From Rhodospirillaceae bacterium SYSU D60007 (GTDB taxonomy: Bacteria > Pseudomonadota > Alphaproteobacteria > Reyranellales > Reyranellaceae), in the NCBI GenBank assembly GCA_003574685.1, contig QOCQ01000005.1, positions 160,127 through 224,126 of the forward strand: a stretch of 64,000 bases of DNA. Direction: 5' to 3'. Every line of letters begins with the position of its first letter. Positions within the stretch are counted from its first letter, which is position 1. Below the pieces are notes generated by a model. It was not told the DNA's origin. It was given only the letters and a program-made list of their open reading frames with translations, and searched no databases. The position numbers and the translations under genes are program-made. Below are positions 18,919 through 26,577 of this stretch, one piece after another.

Positions 18919-19056
18919 CCTTCCCCCGGAGGGGGAAGGTGGCGCGCAGCGCCGGAAGGGGGATGCCTCCGCAAGCGCGGCGCTGATGGCGAGCCACGGA
19001 AGGTGTTGCACCATCCCCCTTCCGCCCTGCGGGCACCTTCCCCCTCCGGGGGAAGG
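18919..19056 (+). repeat. Family A structured repeat, copy 4
   Basis: Same architecture and orientation as copy 1, with hairpins at each end, GGCGCGCAGCGCC next to the left one, and a shared middle (GGATGCCTCCGCA, then GGTGTTGCACCATCCC). It ends 25 bp before the aroK start, so it may lie in that gene's leader. Confidence 0.9.
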
Positions 19057-19080
19057 GATTCTGGCCTGGTTTGACGGGCC

Positions 19081-19662
19081 ATGACGGCCGTCAGGAGCAT
19101 GCCGACGCCCGGCCGGACCGTGGCGCTGGTCGGCCTGATGGGGGCCGGCAAGAGCGCCATCGGCCGCCGTCTGGCGCATCGGCTGGGCCTGCCCTTCGTT
19201 GATGCCGATGTCGAGATCGAGGCGGCCGCCGGCTGCACGATCGAGGAATTTTTCGACCGCTACGGCGAGGTAGAGTTCCGTGCCGGCGAGCGCCGCGTCA
19301 TCCAGCGCCTGCTGGATGGCGCGCCCATCGTGCTGGCAACCGGCGGCGGGGCCTTCATGGATCCGCAGACCCGCGCCCTGATGCGCGAGCGCGCCATCAC
19401 CATCTGGCTGCGCGCCGAGCTGGCCCTGCTGGTCGAGCGTGTCGCGCGGCGCGGAAACCGGCCGCTGCTGAAGAATGACGATCCGGCCGCCGTGCTGCAG
19501 CGGCTCATGAGCATACGCTATCCGATCTATGCGGAGGCAGACATCATCGTTGACAGCCGCGATGCACCGGCCGAACGCACCACCGATGATGTGGCGGCGG
19601 CGCTGGCTGCGTTCCTGCAAGCCGGCACGCGCCCGGCCGCAGCAGCGGGGGCTGCGCCATGA
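19081..19662 (+). CDS. aroK: Shikimate kinase
   Basis: Phosphorylates shikimate at the 3-position in the aromatic amino acid pathway. The 193-residue protein has P-loop GLMGAGKS (residues 18-25), the shikimate-binding DADVEIE and FFDRYGEVEFRAGERRV, the ATGGGAF glycine-rich segment and the lid RGNRPLL. Length is slightly above the usual ~175 because of an Ala-rich tail. Its stop overlaps the aroB start by four bases, indicating a coupled aroK-aroB operon. Confidence 0.96.
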   Translation: MTAVRSMPTPGRTVALVGLMGAGKSAIGRRLAHRLGLPFVDADVEIEAAAGCTIEEFFDRYGEVEFRAGERRVIQRLLDGAPIVLATGGGAFMDPQTRALMRERAITIWLRAELALLVERVARRGNRPLLKNDDPAAVLQRLMSIRYPIYAEADIIVDSRDAPAERTTDDVAAALAAFLQAGTRPAAAAGAAP

Positions 19663-20792
19663 CCGGGTCCTCCCGCCAGGTGCCGGTCGAGCTCGGCGAA
19701 CGGCGCTACCTGATCGAAATCGGCGCCGGGCTGATTGATCGCGCGGGTCCCCTCTGCGCGCCGCTGGTACCGGGCGGGCGCACGATCATCGTCACCGATA
19801 CCGCGGTGGCGCCGCTCTACCTTGATCGCGTCCGCGCCTCGCTCGAGGCCGCCGGCCTGCGCGCGGATACGGTCAGCGTGCCGGCGGGCGAGGCCAGCAA
19901 GGCGTTCGATTCATTCGGACGGTTGATGGACGATCTGCTGGATTGCCGGCCCGACCGCGGCACCGTGCTGGTGGCGCTGGGCGGCGGCGTGGTGGGCGAC
20001 CTGACCGGTTTCGCCGCCGCCGTGCTGCTGCGCGGCGTCGACTTCATCCAGATCCCGACCACGCTGCTGGCCCAGGTCGACAGCTCCGTGGGCGGCAAAA
20101 CCGGCATCAACACCCGACATGGCAAAAACCTCGTGGGCAGCTTCCACCAGCCCCGGCTGGTAATCGCCGACACGCAGGTGCTCGACACCCTGCCGCGGCG
20201 CGAGCTGCTGGCGGGCTATGCCGAGGTGGTGAAGTACGGGCTGATCGACGATGCGCCCTTCTTCGAGTGGCTGGAGCAGGGCAAGGGACGCGCCTTGCTC
20301 GACGGCAATGCCGGCGCGCGCGCCGAGGCGGTGGCGCGAAGCTGCGCTGCCAAGGCGCGGATCGTCGCCAGCGATGAACGCGAAACCGGCGAGCTGCGGG
20401 CGTTGCTCAATCTTGGCCACACCTTTGCGCACGCGCTGGAAAAGGAGACGGGCTACGGTCCCGACCTGCTGCACGGGGAGGCGGTCGGCATCGGCATGGC
20501 CATGGCATTCGACATGTCGGCGGCGCTGGGCCTGTGTCCCGCCGAAGATGCCTTGCGCGTGCGCCGCCACCTGGAGTCGGTGGGGCTGGCCACCTCGCCG
20601 CGTGCCATTGCCCGCGACAATCAGCGCGCGTGGGACGCCGTGCGGCTGATCGACCACATGCGCGGCGACAAGAAGAACCGCGACGGGCGGATTACATTCA
20701 TTCTGGCGCGCGGCATCGGACGTGCCTTCGTGGCACGCGGCATCGACGAGGCCCCCGCCCTGGAAACCGTGCGCCGCGCGCTGGCCGCCTGA
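19659..20792 (+). CDS. aroB: 3-dehydroquinate synthase
   Basis: NAD- and metal-dependent cyclisation of DAHP to 3-dehydroquinate, second step of the shikimate pathway. The 377-residue protein shows the NAD-binding ALGGGVVGDLTGFAA, the conserved IQIPTTLLAQVDSSVGGKTGINTRHGKNLVGSFHQP block, a metal ligand in ETGELRALLNLGHTFAHALE and LLHGEAVGIGMAMA. It overlaps aroK. Nothing unusual in length or composition. Confidence 0.97.
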   Translation: MTGSSRQVPVELGERRYLIEIGAGLIDRAGPLCAPLVPGGRTIIVTDTAVAPLYLDRVRASLEAAGLRADTVSVPAGEASKAFDSFGRLMDDLLDCRPDRGTVLVALGGGVVGDLTGFAAAVLLRGVDFIQIPTTLLAQVDSSVGGKTGINTRHGKNLVGSFHQPRLVIADTQVLDTLPRRELLAGYAEVVKYGLIDDAPFFEWLEQGKGRALLDGNAGARAEAVARSCAAKARIVASDERETGELRALLNLGHTFAHALEKETGYGPDLLHGEAVGIGMAMAFDMSAALGLCPAEDALRVRRHLESVGLATSPRAIARDNQRAWDAVRLIDHMRGDKKNRDGRITFILARGIGRAFVARGIDEAPALETVRRALAA

Positions 20793-21203
20793 AGGGCCCG
20801 TAGCCCGCTTGGCATTGATTTTTCCGTAAGTCTCCTGTACATACGTATCATGCATTTAAATGGCACGGCCTGGAGAATTGACCATGATCGCAGGGCACGA
20901 TTCTGTCTCCCGTTGTCTCCTTGGGAACAGCGCGAATCTGTCTCCGGCTGTCTCCTTTGCCCCGCATCACCAGGCATCCGCCGCAGCCACCGGGACGACC
21001 GGGACTCCGGCACCGGGCGAATCTGTCTCCGTCTGTCTCCTTTCGGCTCCGATCGCCGGACATTCCGCTTTGCGATGGCAGCGACAGTGCTTCAGAGCAG
21101 TGTGAATCTGTCTCCCTGTGTCTCCCGCGCGGGCGGTTGCGCCGGGGGACATCGCGACTATAGTCCGCGCCGCATAAACACGGGTTCATGATCGAGGATC
21201 GAA
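20793..21203. other. 411-bp spacer with a GTCTCC repeat array and no gene
   Basis: No reading frame here has coding character. The frames that exist on either strand merely translate the repeat. The spacer follows aroB and precedes the DUF2889 gene, which has GAGG upstream of its ATG at 21204. An AT-richer patch (20818-20862) follows aroB. Confidence 0.7.
20899..21125. repeat. Four direct copies of GAATCTGTCTCC-N3-TGTCTCC
   Basis: The 22-bp unit occurs at 20899-20920 (one mismatch), 20934-20955, 21019-21040 and 21104-21125. The last three start exactly 85 bp apart; the first is 35 bp before the second. Within each unit TGTCTCC is itself repeated at a 10-bp step, so each unit is a helical-phase direct repeat. 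The intervening DNA is not conserved. Confidence 0.9.
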
Positions 21204-21899
21204 ATGCCGCTTTCCGCGCCGGCGGCCCGCCGGCCCCTGCACACGCGCAAGGTGACGTGCCAGGGCTTTTTTCGCGATGACGGCCTGTGGGACATCGAGG
21301 GCCATATCACCGACGAAAAGCACTACGTCGAAGAGGATGACTGGACCGGCAACCTTCAGCCCGGAGAGTACGTGCACAACATGTGGATCCGCCTCACCAT
21401 GGACGAGGAGATGGTGATCCACGACGTTGAGGCTGTGACCGACAACGCGCCCTACCGCATCTGCCCGGACATCACGCCCAACTTCAAACGGCTGATCGGG
21501 CTCAGGATCGCGGGCGGCTTCCACCGCAAGGTGCGCGAGCGTGTGGGCGGCACGCATGGCTGTACGCATATCGTCGAGCTGCTGCGGCCGGTCGCGACGA
21601 CGGCCTACCAGACCATCCAGTCCGACAAGGCGCGCGAGCTGATGCGCCAGCACCGCGCCCAACAGGCGGCATTGCGGGGCGGGCCGCCGCCAGCGCCCGA
21701 GCGCCCGCTGCCGCCTGAGGAGCAATCGCCGCCGACAGTGATGGACACCTGCCACGCCTGGGCCTCCGACGGCGAAGCAGTGCGCCGCTGGGCACCGCTT
21801 TTCTATACCGGCCCCGATGGCGCGGCAGTGCGCGCGCGTACCGAAGCCGAGAGCCGCGCCCGCGTGGCTGCCTTCGACGCCACGGTACCGCGAGACTGA
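21204..21899 (+). CDS. DUF2889 family protein
   Basis: 231 residues. The conserved core is RKVTCQGFFRDDGLWDIEGHITDEK, MWIRLTMDEEMVIHDVEAVTDNAPYRICPDITPNFKRLIG and ERVGGTHGCTHIVELLRPVATTAYQTI, which defines the DUF2889 family. Conserved Cys and His residues (GTHGCTH, DTCHAW) hint at metal or active-site chemistry, but no function is established. The gene is followed 29 bp later by an amidase on the same strand. An ATG at 21204 with GAGG upstream supports the start. Confidence 0.88.
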   Translation: MPLSAPAARRPLHTRKVTCQGFFRDDGLWDIEGHITDEKHYVEEDDWTGNLQPGEYVHNMWIRLTMDEEMVIHDVEAVTDNAPYRICPDITPNFKRLIGLRIAGGFHRKVRERVGGTHGCTHIVELLRPVATTAYQTIQSDKARELMRQHRAQQAALRGGPPPAPERPLPPEEQSPPTVMDTCHAWASDGEAVRRWAPLFYTGPDGAAVRARTEAESRARVAAFDATVPRD

Positions 21900-21928
21900 G
21901 CAAGACTGACGCCGGGAGCACCCACGCC

Positions 21929-23362
21929 ATGACGGACGACATCGCCTGGAAGACAGCGACCGAGCTGCGCAGCCTTTACCGCCGCGGCGCGCTGTCGCCG
22001 GTCGAGACGGCACAGGCCGCGCTGGGGCGCATCCGGCGCTACAACGGTGCGCTCAATGCCTTCATGGTGATCGACGCCGATGGTGCGATGGCACAGGCGC
22101 GGGCGTCTGAAGCGCGCTGGCGCGCCGGCGCGCCCCTGTCGCCGCTCGATGGCGTGCCGGTCACCATCAAGGACACGGTCGACCTCAAGGGTTTTCCGAC
22201 CCGTTCCGGCTCGCGCACCTCGCCCGAGACTCCGGCGGCGCAGGACTGTCCGCCGGCGGCGCGCCTGCGCGAGGCCGGCTGCGTCATCCTCGGCAAGACC
22301 ACGACGCCGGAATACGGCTGGAAGGGCATGACCGACGGGCCGCTGTTCGGCACCACGCGCAATCCCTGGAACCTGGAGCGCACGCCCGGCGGCTCGTCCG
22401 GCGGTGCAGCCGCCGCGCTGGCCGCCGGCATCGGCACGCTGGCGCATGGTACCGACGGCGGCGGTTCGGTGCGCATCCCGGCGACCCATTGCGGGCTTTT
22501 CGGACTGAAGCCCACCTTCGGCCGGGTACCGTATGCACCGCACAAGGGCGCCTTCGGCACGCTGGTGGCCAGCGGCCCCATCACGCGTTCCGTCAGCGAT
22601 GCCGCGCTGATGCTGAACGAGATGGCCAAGCCGGATCCGCGTGACTGGTATGCGCTGCCCTGGGCCGCGGAGGATTTCGGCCGCGCGCTGTGGGACGGCG
22701 TGGCCGGCCTGAAGATCGCCGTCACGACGACGTTTGGCGGCGCGCAGACCGATCCCGAGGTGGCGAGCCTGGTGCAGGCTGCAGCGCATGCCTTCGAGCA
22801 GCTTGGCGCCAGTGTCGAAGAGGTTGGCGAGGTCACCGCGCCCTTGCGGCCGCGCTTCGAGAAATACTGGCTGGCGGGATTCGGCGAGACGCTGGCGCGC
22901 ATCCCGCGCGAGCGCTGGCCGGAGCTCGATCCGGGCTTCCTGAAGCTGGCGGAGGCCGGCCTGGCGGTCAGCCGCGCCGATGCCTATGCCGGCGAGCTGG
23001 CGCGCATCGAGCTGGGCACGGAGATGCAGCTCTTCCACCAGCGCCACGACCTGCTGCTGATGCCGACCATCCCGGCGCCGCCGGTGAACGCCAGCGTGCC
23101 CTATCATGCGCAGGGCAACGACCGCTGGGCGCGCGCCACACCGTTTACCGTGGCGTTCAACTATACCGGCCAGCCCTGCGCCACGATCCGCTGCGGCTTC
23201 ACCTCCGACGGCATGCCCGCCGGACTGCAGATCGTGGGACCCAAATACAGCGAACGGCTGATCCTGCGCGCCGCAGCAGCCTACGAAGCCGCCTCGCAGG
23301 CATCGCTGTGGCCGACACCCGCGCTCGCCGCCACGCTGGCGAAGATCACTTCGGCAGCGTGA
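21929..23362 (+). CDS. Amidase (amidase signature family)
   Basis: Hydrolyses amide bonds with a Ser-cisSer-Lys triad. The 477-residue protein has the catalytic Lys in VTIKDTVDLKG (K81), the glycine/serine-rich signature PGGSSGG (S156/S157) and the nucleophile in DGGGSVRIPA (S180), all present and correctly spaced. Family members include acetamidases, aryl amidases and GatA; it lacks gatB/gatC neighbours, so it is probably a catabolic amidase of unknown substrate. Its 3' end overlaps the convergent oxygenase gene by 17 bp. Confidence 0.92.
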   Translation: MTDDIAWKTATELRSLYRRGALSPVETAQAALGRIRRYNGALNAFMVIDADGAMAQARASEARWRAGAPLSPLDGVPVTIKDTVDLKGFPTRSGSRTSPETPAAQDCPPAARLREAGCVILGKTTTPEYGWKGMTDGPLFGTTRNPWNLERTPGGSSGGAAAALAAGIGTLAHGTDGGGSVRIPATHCGLFGLKPTFGRVPYAPHKGAFGTLVASGPITRSVSDAALMLNEMAKPDPRDWYALPWAAEDFGRALWDGVAGLKIAVTTTFGGAQTDPEVASLVQAAAHAFEQLGASVEEVGEVTAPLRPRFEKYWLAGFGETLARIPRERWPELDPGFLKLAEAGLAVSRADAYAGELARIELGTEMQLFHQRHDLLLMPTIPAPPVNASVPYHAQGNDRWARATPFTVAFNYTGQPCATIRCGFTSDGMPAGLQIVGPKYSERLILRAAAAYEAASQASLWPTPALAATLAKITSAA

Positions 23363-23999
23363 TGGGGATTCGGCCCTTCCACAGTGGCGCCGCGGCGGTT
23401 TCGCCGAACTGGCGGAACATCAGGTTGAACGCGATCGACACGCGTTCCGACGCCGAGGCATTGACCGGTACCTGGTGCACCAGCCAGCCGGGAAACAGCA
23501 CCAGGCGTCCGTCCTTCGCCTCGATGGTGACGCTGTTGCCGTTCAGCAGGTTGAACTCTTCGGGCTGCGGCATCATCACCGAGGCTTGCGGTCGGGGATC
23601 GAGGAACTCGATGCGGTCGGCACCCTGGGGGATCGAGACGTAGTACACGCCGCTCAGGAAGTTGTTGGGATGTGTGTGGCTGGAGTTCACGCCGCCGGGC
23701 GGATTGATGTTCGCCCAGCAGCCGGTGACGAACATCTGGTATTTCTCGAGTCGCAGCGAGCGCAATGCGCCGCGCGCCGCAGTCTCCACCAGGCTCACGA
23801 AGTCGGCGAATTGCGGCAGCTTGTGGATCACGGGATCGGTCTGCCAGTTGGTTCCCTTGGGCACCGGCGGGCGCGGGGTGGCGAGCTTGCCGATCTCGGC
23901 CATCAGCCGCGTATTCATCGCGCGCGCCGCCTCGGGCTTCAGATCGACGATCCAAAGCGGCGTCGGGAAAACCTGCTGCATCTCCGTGCGTTCAAGCAT
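23346..23999 (-). CDS. 2-oxoglutarate/Fe(II) oxygenase-like protein (TIGR02466 type), paralogue 1
   Basis: 217 residues from MLERTEMQQVFPTPLWIVDL. The double-stranded beta-helix hallmarks are HTHPNNFLSGVYYV (H108, H110 as candidate metal ligands), the distal His in FPGWLVHQV (H175) and an Arg that would bind 2-oxoglutarate in ASASERVSIAFN (R186). It resembles the family called TIGR02466 or putative 2OG-Fe(II) oxygenase. The substrate is unknown. It sits just downstream of a close paralogue and overlaps the amidase 3' end. Confidence 0.82.
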   Translation of the reverse strand: MLERTEMQQVFPTPLWIVDLKPEAARAMNTRLMAEIGKLATPRPPVPKGTNWQTDPVIHKLPQFADFVSLVETAARGALRSLRLEKYQMFVTGCWANINPPGGVNSSHTHPNNFLSGVYYVSIPQGADRIEFLDPRPQASVMMPQPEEFNLLNGNSVTIEAKDGRLVLFPGWLVHQVPVNASASERVSIAFNLMFRQFGETAAAPLWKGRIPITLPK

Positions 24000-24010
24000 G
24001 GCCCTGCTTC

Positions 24011-24682
24011 TCACTCGCCCTTGCTGGTGGAGACGTTCGCCTTCCACATCGGCGCACTCAGCGTCTCGGTGTAGTGCGGGATCATGAAGTTGAAGGCAAT
24101 GCTGATGCGTTCCAGCGCGCTCTGGTTGGATACCACATGGTGCTGCAGCCACGAGGGGAACAGCACGATGCGCCCGTCCTGCACCTTCACCGACAGGCTG
24201 TTAGTGTTTCGGGCGCTGAACTGCGAGGGCCGCGGCATCAGCACATGCGCCTGCGGCCGCGGATCGGAGAAGATGATCTCCGCGGCATCCGGCCCCGCCT
24301 GCACGTAGTAGGTGCCGCTCAGCAGGTTGTTGGGATGGCTGTGGCGGGGATGGTGCGCGCCCGGCGGATTGATGTTCGCCCAGCAGCCGGTGATCTGCAG
24401 CTTGTGCTCCTCCAGTCCCCACCATCGCATGGCACCGCGGGCCGCCATCGTCACCACCTCGCACAGGCGGGCAAACTTCGGGCTTTCGTGCAAGTCCTGT
24501 GCCGTCTGCCAGTTGGCGCCCTTGGGAATGGCCGGCCGCGGCGTCAGCAGCCGTTCGATCTCGGCGCGCAGCGCCTCGTTCAGCGGCCGGTACGCCGCCG
24601 GATCGAGATCGACGATCCACAGCGGCGTCGGAAAGATCTCCTGTACCTCGACCTTGCTGATCTTCGGCTGCTCGCCTGCCAT
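24011..24682 (-). CDS. 2-oxoglutarate/Fe(II) oxygenase-like protein (TIGR02466 type), paralogue 2
   Basis: 223 residues; about half identical by eye to the neighbouring 23346-23999 protein (shared IFPTPLWIVDLDP, GANWQT, ITGCWANINPPG, HPNNLLSGTYYV, DPRPQA, RIVLFPSWLQHHV, SALERISIAFNFM). Candidate metal ligands are H114/H116 and H181 or H182; R192 would bind the co-substrate. The two genes are separated by 11 bp and probably arose by tandem duplication and are co-transcribed. The substrate is not known. Confidence 0.82.
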   Translation of the reverse strand: MAGEQPKISKVEVQEIFPTPLWIVDLDPAAYRPLNEALRAEIERLLTPRPAIPKGANWQTAQDLHESPKFARLCEVVTMAARGAMRWWGLEEHKLQITGCWANINPPGAHHPRHSHPNNLLSGTYYVQAGPDAAEIIFSDPRPQAHVLMPRPSQFSARNTNSLSVKVQDGRIVLFPSWLQHHVVSNQSALERISIAFNFMIPHYTETLSAPMWKANVSTSKGE

Positions 24683-24724
24683 CGCTTCGCGCCCCTGCCT
24701 GTCCGCCGGCGCACTATAGCCGGG

Positions 24725-25243
24725 CTAGAGCGGGCGGCGCATCAGGACGCGACGCCACAGCGGGTGGCCAAGGCGCTTCTCAGTGTGGCGCACGTCGCGC
24801 ATGGCGCGCGTATAGGCGCCTGTCGGCACGGTCGCGAAGCCACGCCGGACGTACCATGGCTCGTTCCACGGCACGCCGCTGTAGGTCGACAGCAGCAGCG
24901 TGCGATATCCGGCCGCGCGCGCCGCGGCACAGGCCGTCTCGATCAGCGCCGATCCAATACCGCGCCCAACCGCGCGTGGCAGAACCGAAACCTGGTGGAG
25001 ATACGCTTCGCCGTCCAGGGTCGTCAGCAGGGCGAAGCCGATCGTGCGGTTGGCGCCATCGGCTGCCACCCACAACCAGCCGCGCCGGCGCGCCTCGGCC
25101 AGCAGGCGCAGTTGCGCCGGCTGCATGGCGAGCACCCAGGGCATGGCCACGCGGCGGAACACCAGGTCGGCTTCGTTCTCCAGCCGCTGGACGGTCCGCA
25201 GTTCGTCCCGCCGCGCCGGGCGGATCGTGTAGCTGCGCGCCAT
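24725..25243 (-). CDS. GNAT family N-acetyltransferase
   Basis: 172 residues from MARSYTIRPARRDELRTVQRLE. The GNAT fold is indicated by motif A VSVLPRAVGRGIGSALIETACAAARAAGY with the acetyl-CoA-binding R-x-x-G-x-G/A, then LLLSTYSGVPWNEPWYVRRGF. The target is unknown. The start lies 5 bp after the stop of the upstream epoxide hydrolase gene, so the two are likely one transcript. Confidence 0.85.
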   Translation of the reverse strand: MARSYTIRPARRDELRTVQRLENEADLVFRRVAMPWVLAMQPAQLRLLAEARRRGWLWVAADGANRTIGFALLTTLDGEAYLHQVSVLPRAVGRGIGSALIETACAAARAAGYRTLLLSTYSGVPWNEPWYVRRGFATVPTGAYTRAMRDVRHTEKRLGHPLWRRVLMRRPL

Positions 25244-25248
25244 GTCCG

Positions 25249-26502
25249 TCAGTCGTTGGCGGCCCCGAAACGCAGCGGGCGCACGAAGTCGCGGATATCG
25301 GCAACCCACAGGTCGGGCTCTTCCATGGCCGCGAAGTGGCCACCGGCGGGCATCGTGGTGTAGCGCCGCAGGTTGAAGGCGCGCTCCACCCAGGCGGGCG
25401 GCGGTGGCGGCGAGAGATCTGCCGGAAACGCTGCATAGGCGGTCGGCACCTCCACCCTCTTGCCCGGCGGCAGCGAGAGTGACTTCTCCTCGACTACGCC
25501 GCGATAGAGCCAGGTCGCAGTGCCCGCAGTGCCCGTCAGCCAGTAGACCATGATGTTGTCCAGCAGCCGGTCCATCGTGAAGCGCGTGCGCGGATCGCCC
25601 TTGCAGTCGCTCCAGCCGTGGAACTTCTCGGCGATCCATGCGGCAAGCCCCACGGGCGAGTCGGCCAGACCCACACCGAGCGTCTGCGGCTTGGTCGACT
25701 GGATGCGCTGGTAGGCGGTCTTCTGTTCCCGACCCTCGCGCGCCGCGGCCAGCCATGCCCGCTCGTCATCCGCGAGTTCGGCGGTGTTCAGATCGATGCC
25801 GGGCCGCAGTGCCATCATGTTGAGGTGCAGGGCACGGCAGCCGGTTTCGACATCCTCCTTGTCCTTCGTCGCGGGATGGTCGAATGCCAGCCAGGCCGAG
25901 ACGGTGCTGCCCCAGTCGCCGCCCTGCGCGACGTACGGGCGGCGGTAGTTCAGCGCCTCCACCATCAGGCGATGCCACAGCCCGGCGATCGCGCGCGGAC
26001 CGATCGGTCCGACCGTGCCGTCGGCGCGCACCGGCGGTGCGGACCAGCCATAGCCCGGCAGCGACGGCACGACGACATCGAAGGCGTCGAGCGCATCGCC
26101 GCCGTGCCGCTCGGGATGGGCAAGCTTGTCGATGACGTGCAGGAACTCGACGACGGAACCCGGCCAGCCATGCGTGATCAGCAGCGGGATGGGCGGCGGC
26201 GCACCGCGGACGATCGTGCCCGGCTCGCGGATGAAGTGGATGCGCTGCGGGCCGATATCCACGAGATAATTGGGGAAGCCGTTGATCTCGTCCTCCAGCT
26301 TCCGCCAGTCATAGGCATGGCGCCAGTGATCGACCAGCTCGCGCAGGAATTGGGGGTCGGTACCGTAATCCCAGCCCGCATTGTCGATGCCGGCCGGCGC
26401 CTTCCAGCGGCGCAGGCGCTCATCGAGGTCGTCGAGCCGCTGGTCCGGCACGCTGATGCGGAACGGCTCGGGCGTGTCATATCGGGTCATCTCGTCGGCC
26501 AT
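25249..26502 (-). CDS. Epoxide hydrolase (alpha/beta hydrolase with EHN domain)
   Basis: 417 residues from MADEMTRYDTPEPFRI. The N-terminal EHN domain (residues ~10-105) is followed by an alpha/beta hydrolase core: oxyanion motif HGWPG (111-115), nucleophile Asp in AQGGDWGS (D196), the lid Tyr region MVYWLTGTAG and the catalytic His in PAGGHFAAME (H389). This matches microsomal-type epoxide hydrolases and related juvenile-hormone-type hydrolases in bacteria. The longer frame to 26547 has no EHN-like residues. It is divergent from the FAD oxidase gene. Confidence 0.9.
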   Translation of the reverse strand: MADEMTRYDTPEPFRISVPDQRLDDLDERLRRWKAPAGIDNAGWDYGTDPQFLRELVDHWRHAYDWRKLEDEINGFPNYLVDIGPQRIHFIREPGTIVRGAPPPIPLLITHGWPGSVVEFLHVIDKLAHPERHGGDALDAFDVVVPSLPGYGWSAPPVRADGTVGPIGPRAIAGLWHRLMVEALNYRRPYVAQGGDWGSTVSAWLAFDHPATKDKEDVETGCRALHLNMMALRPGIDLNTAELADDERAWLAAAREGREQKTAYQRIQSTKPQTLGVGLADSPVGLAAWIAEKFHGWSDCKGDPRTRFTMDRLLDNIMVYWLTGTAGTATWLYRGVVEEKSLSLPPGKRVEVPTAYAAFPADLSPPPPPAWVERAFNLRRYTTMPAGGHFAAMEEPDLWVADIRDFVRPLRFGAAND

Positions 26503-26577
26503 GCCGGCCACATTGCCTTCCCGGTGCGCCCAAGAGCAAGATCGCACTCAGCAAGGCAGACGCAGATGGAGGAACGC

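Noticed and set aside
20850..21191. Two 113-codon frames over the GTCTCC array
   Set aside because: Both strands read as repeats (ETDS.../CLLS...) with no family similarity and no start context.
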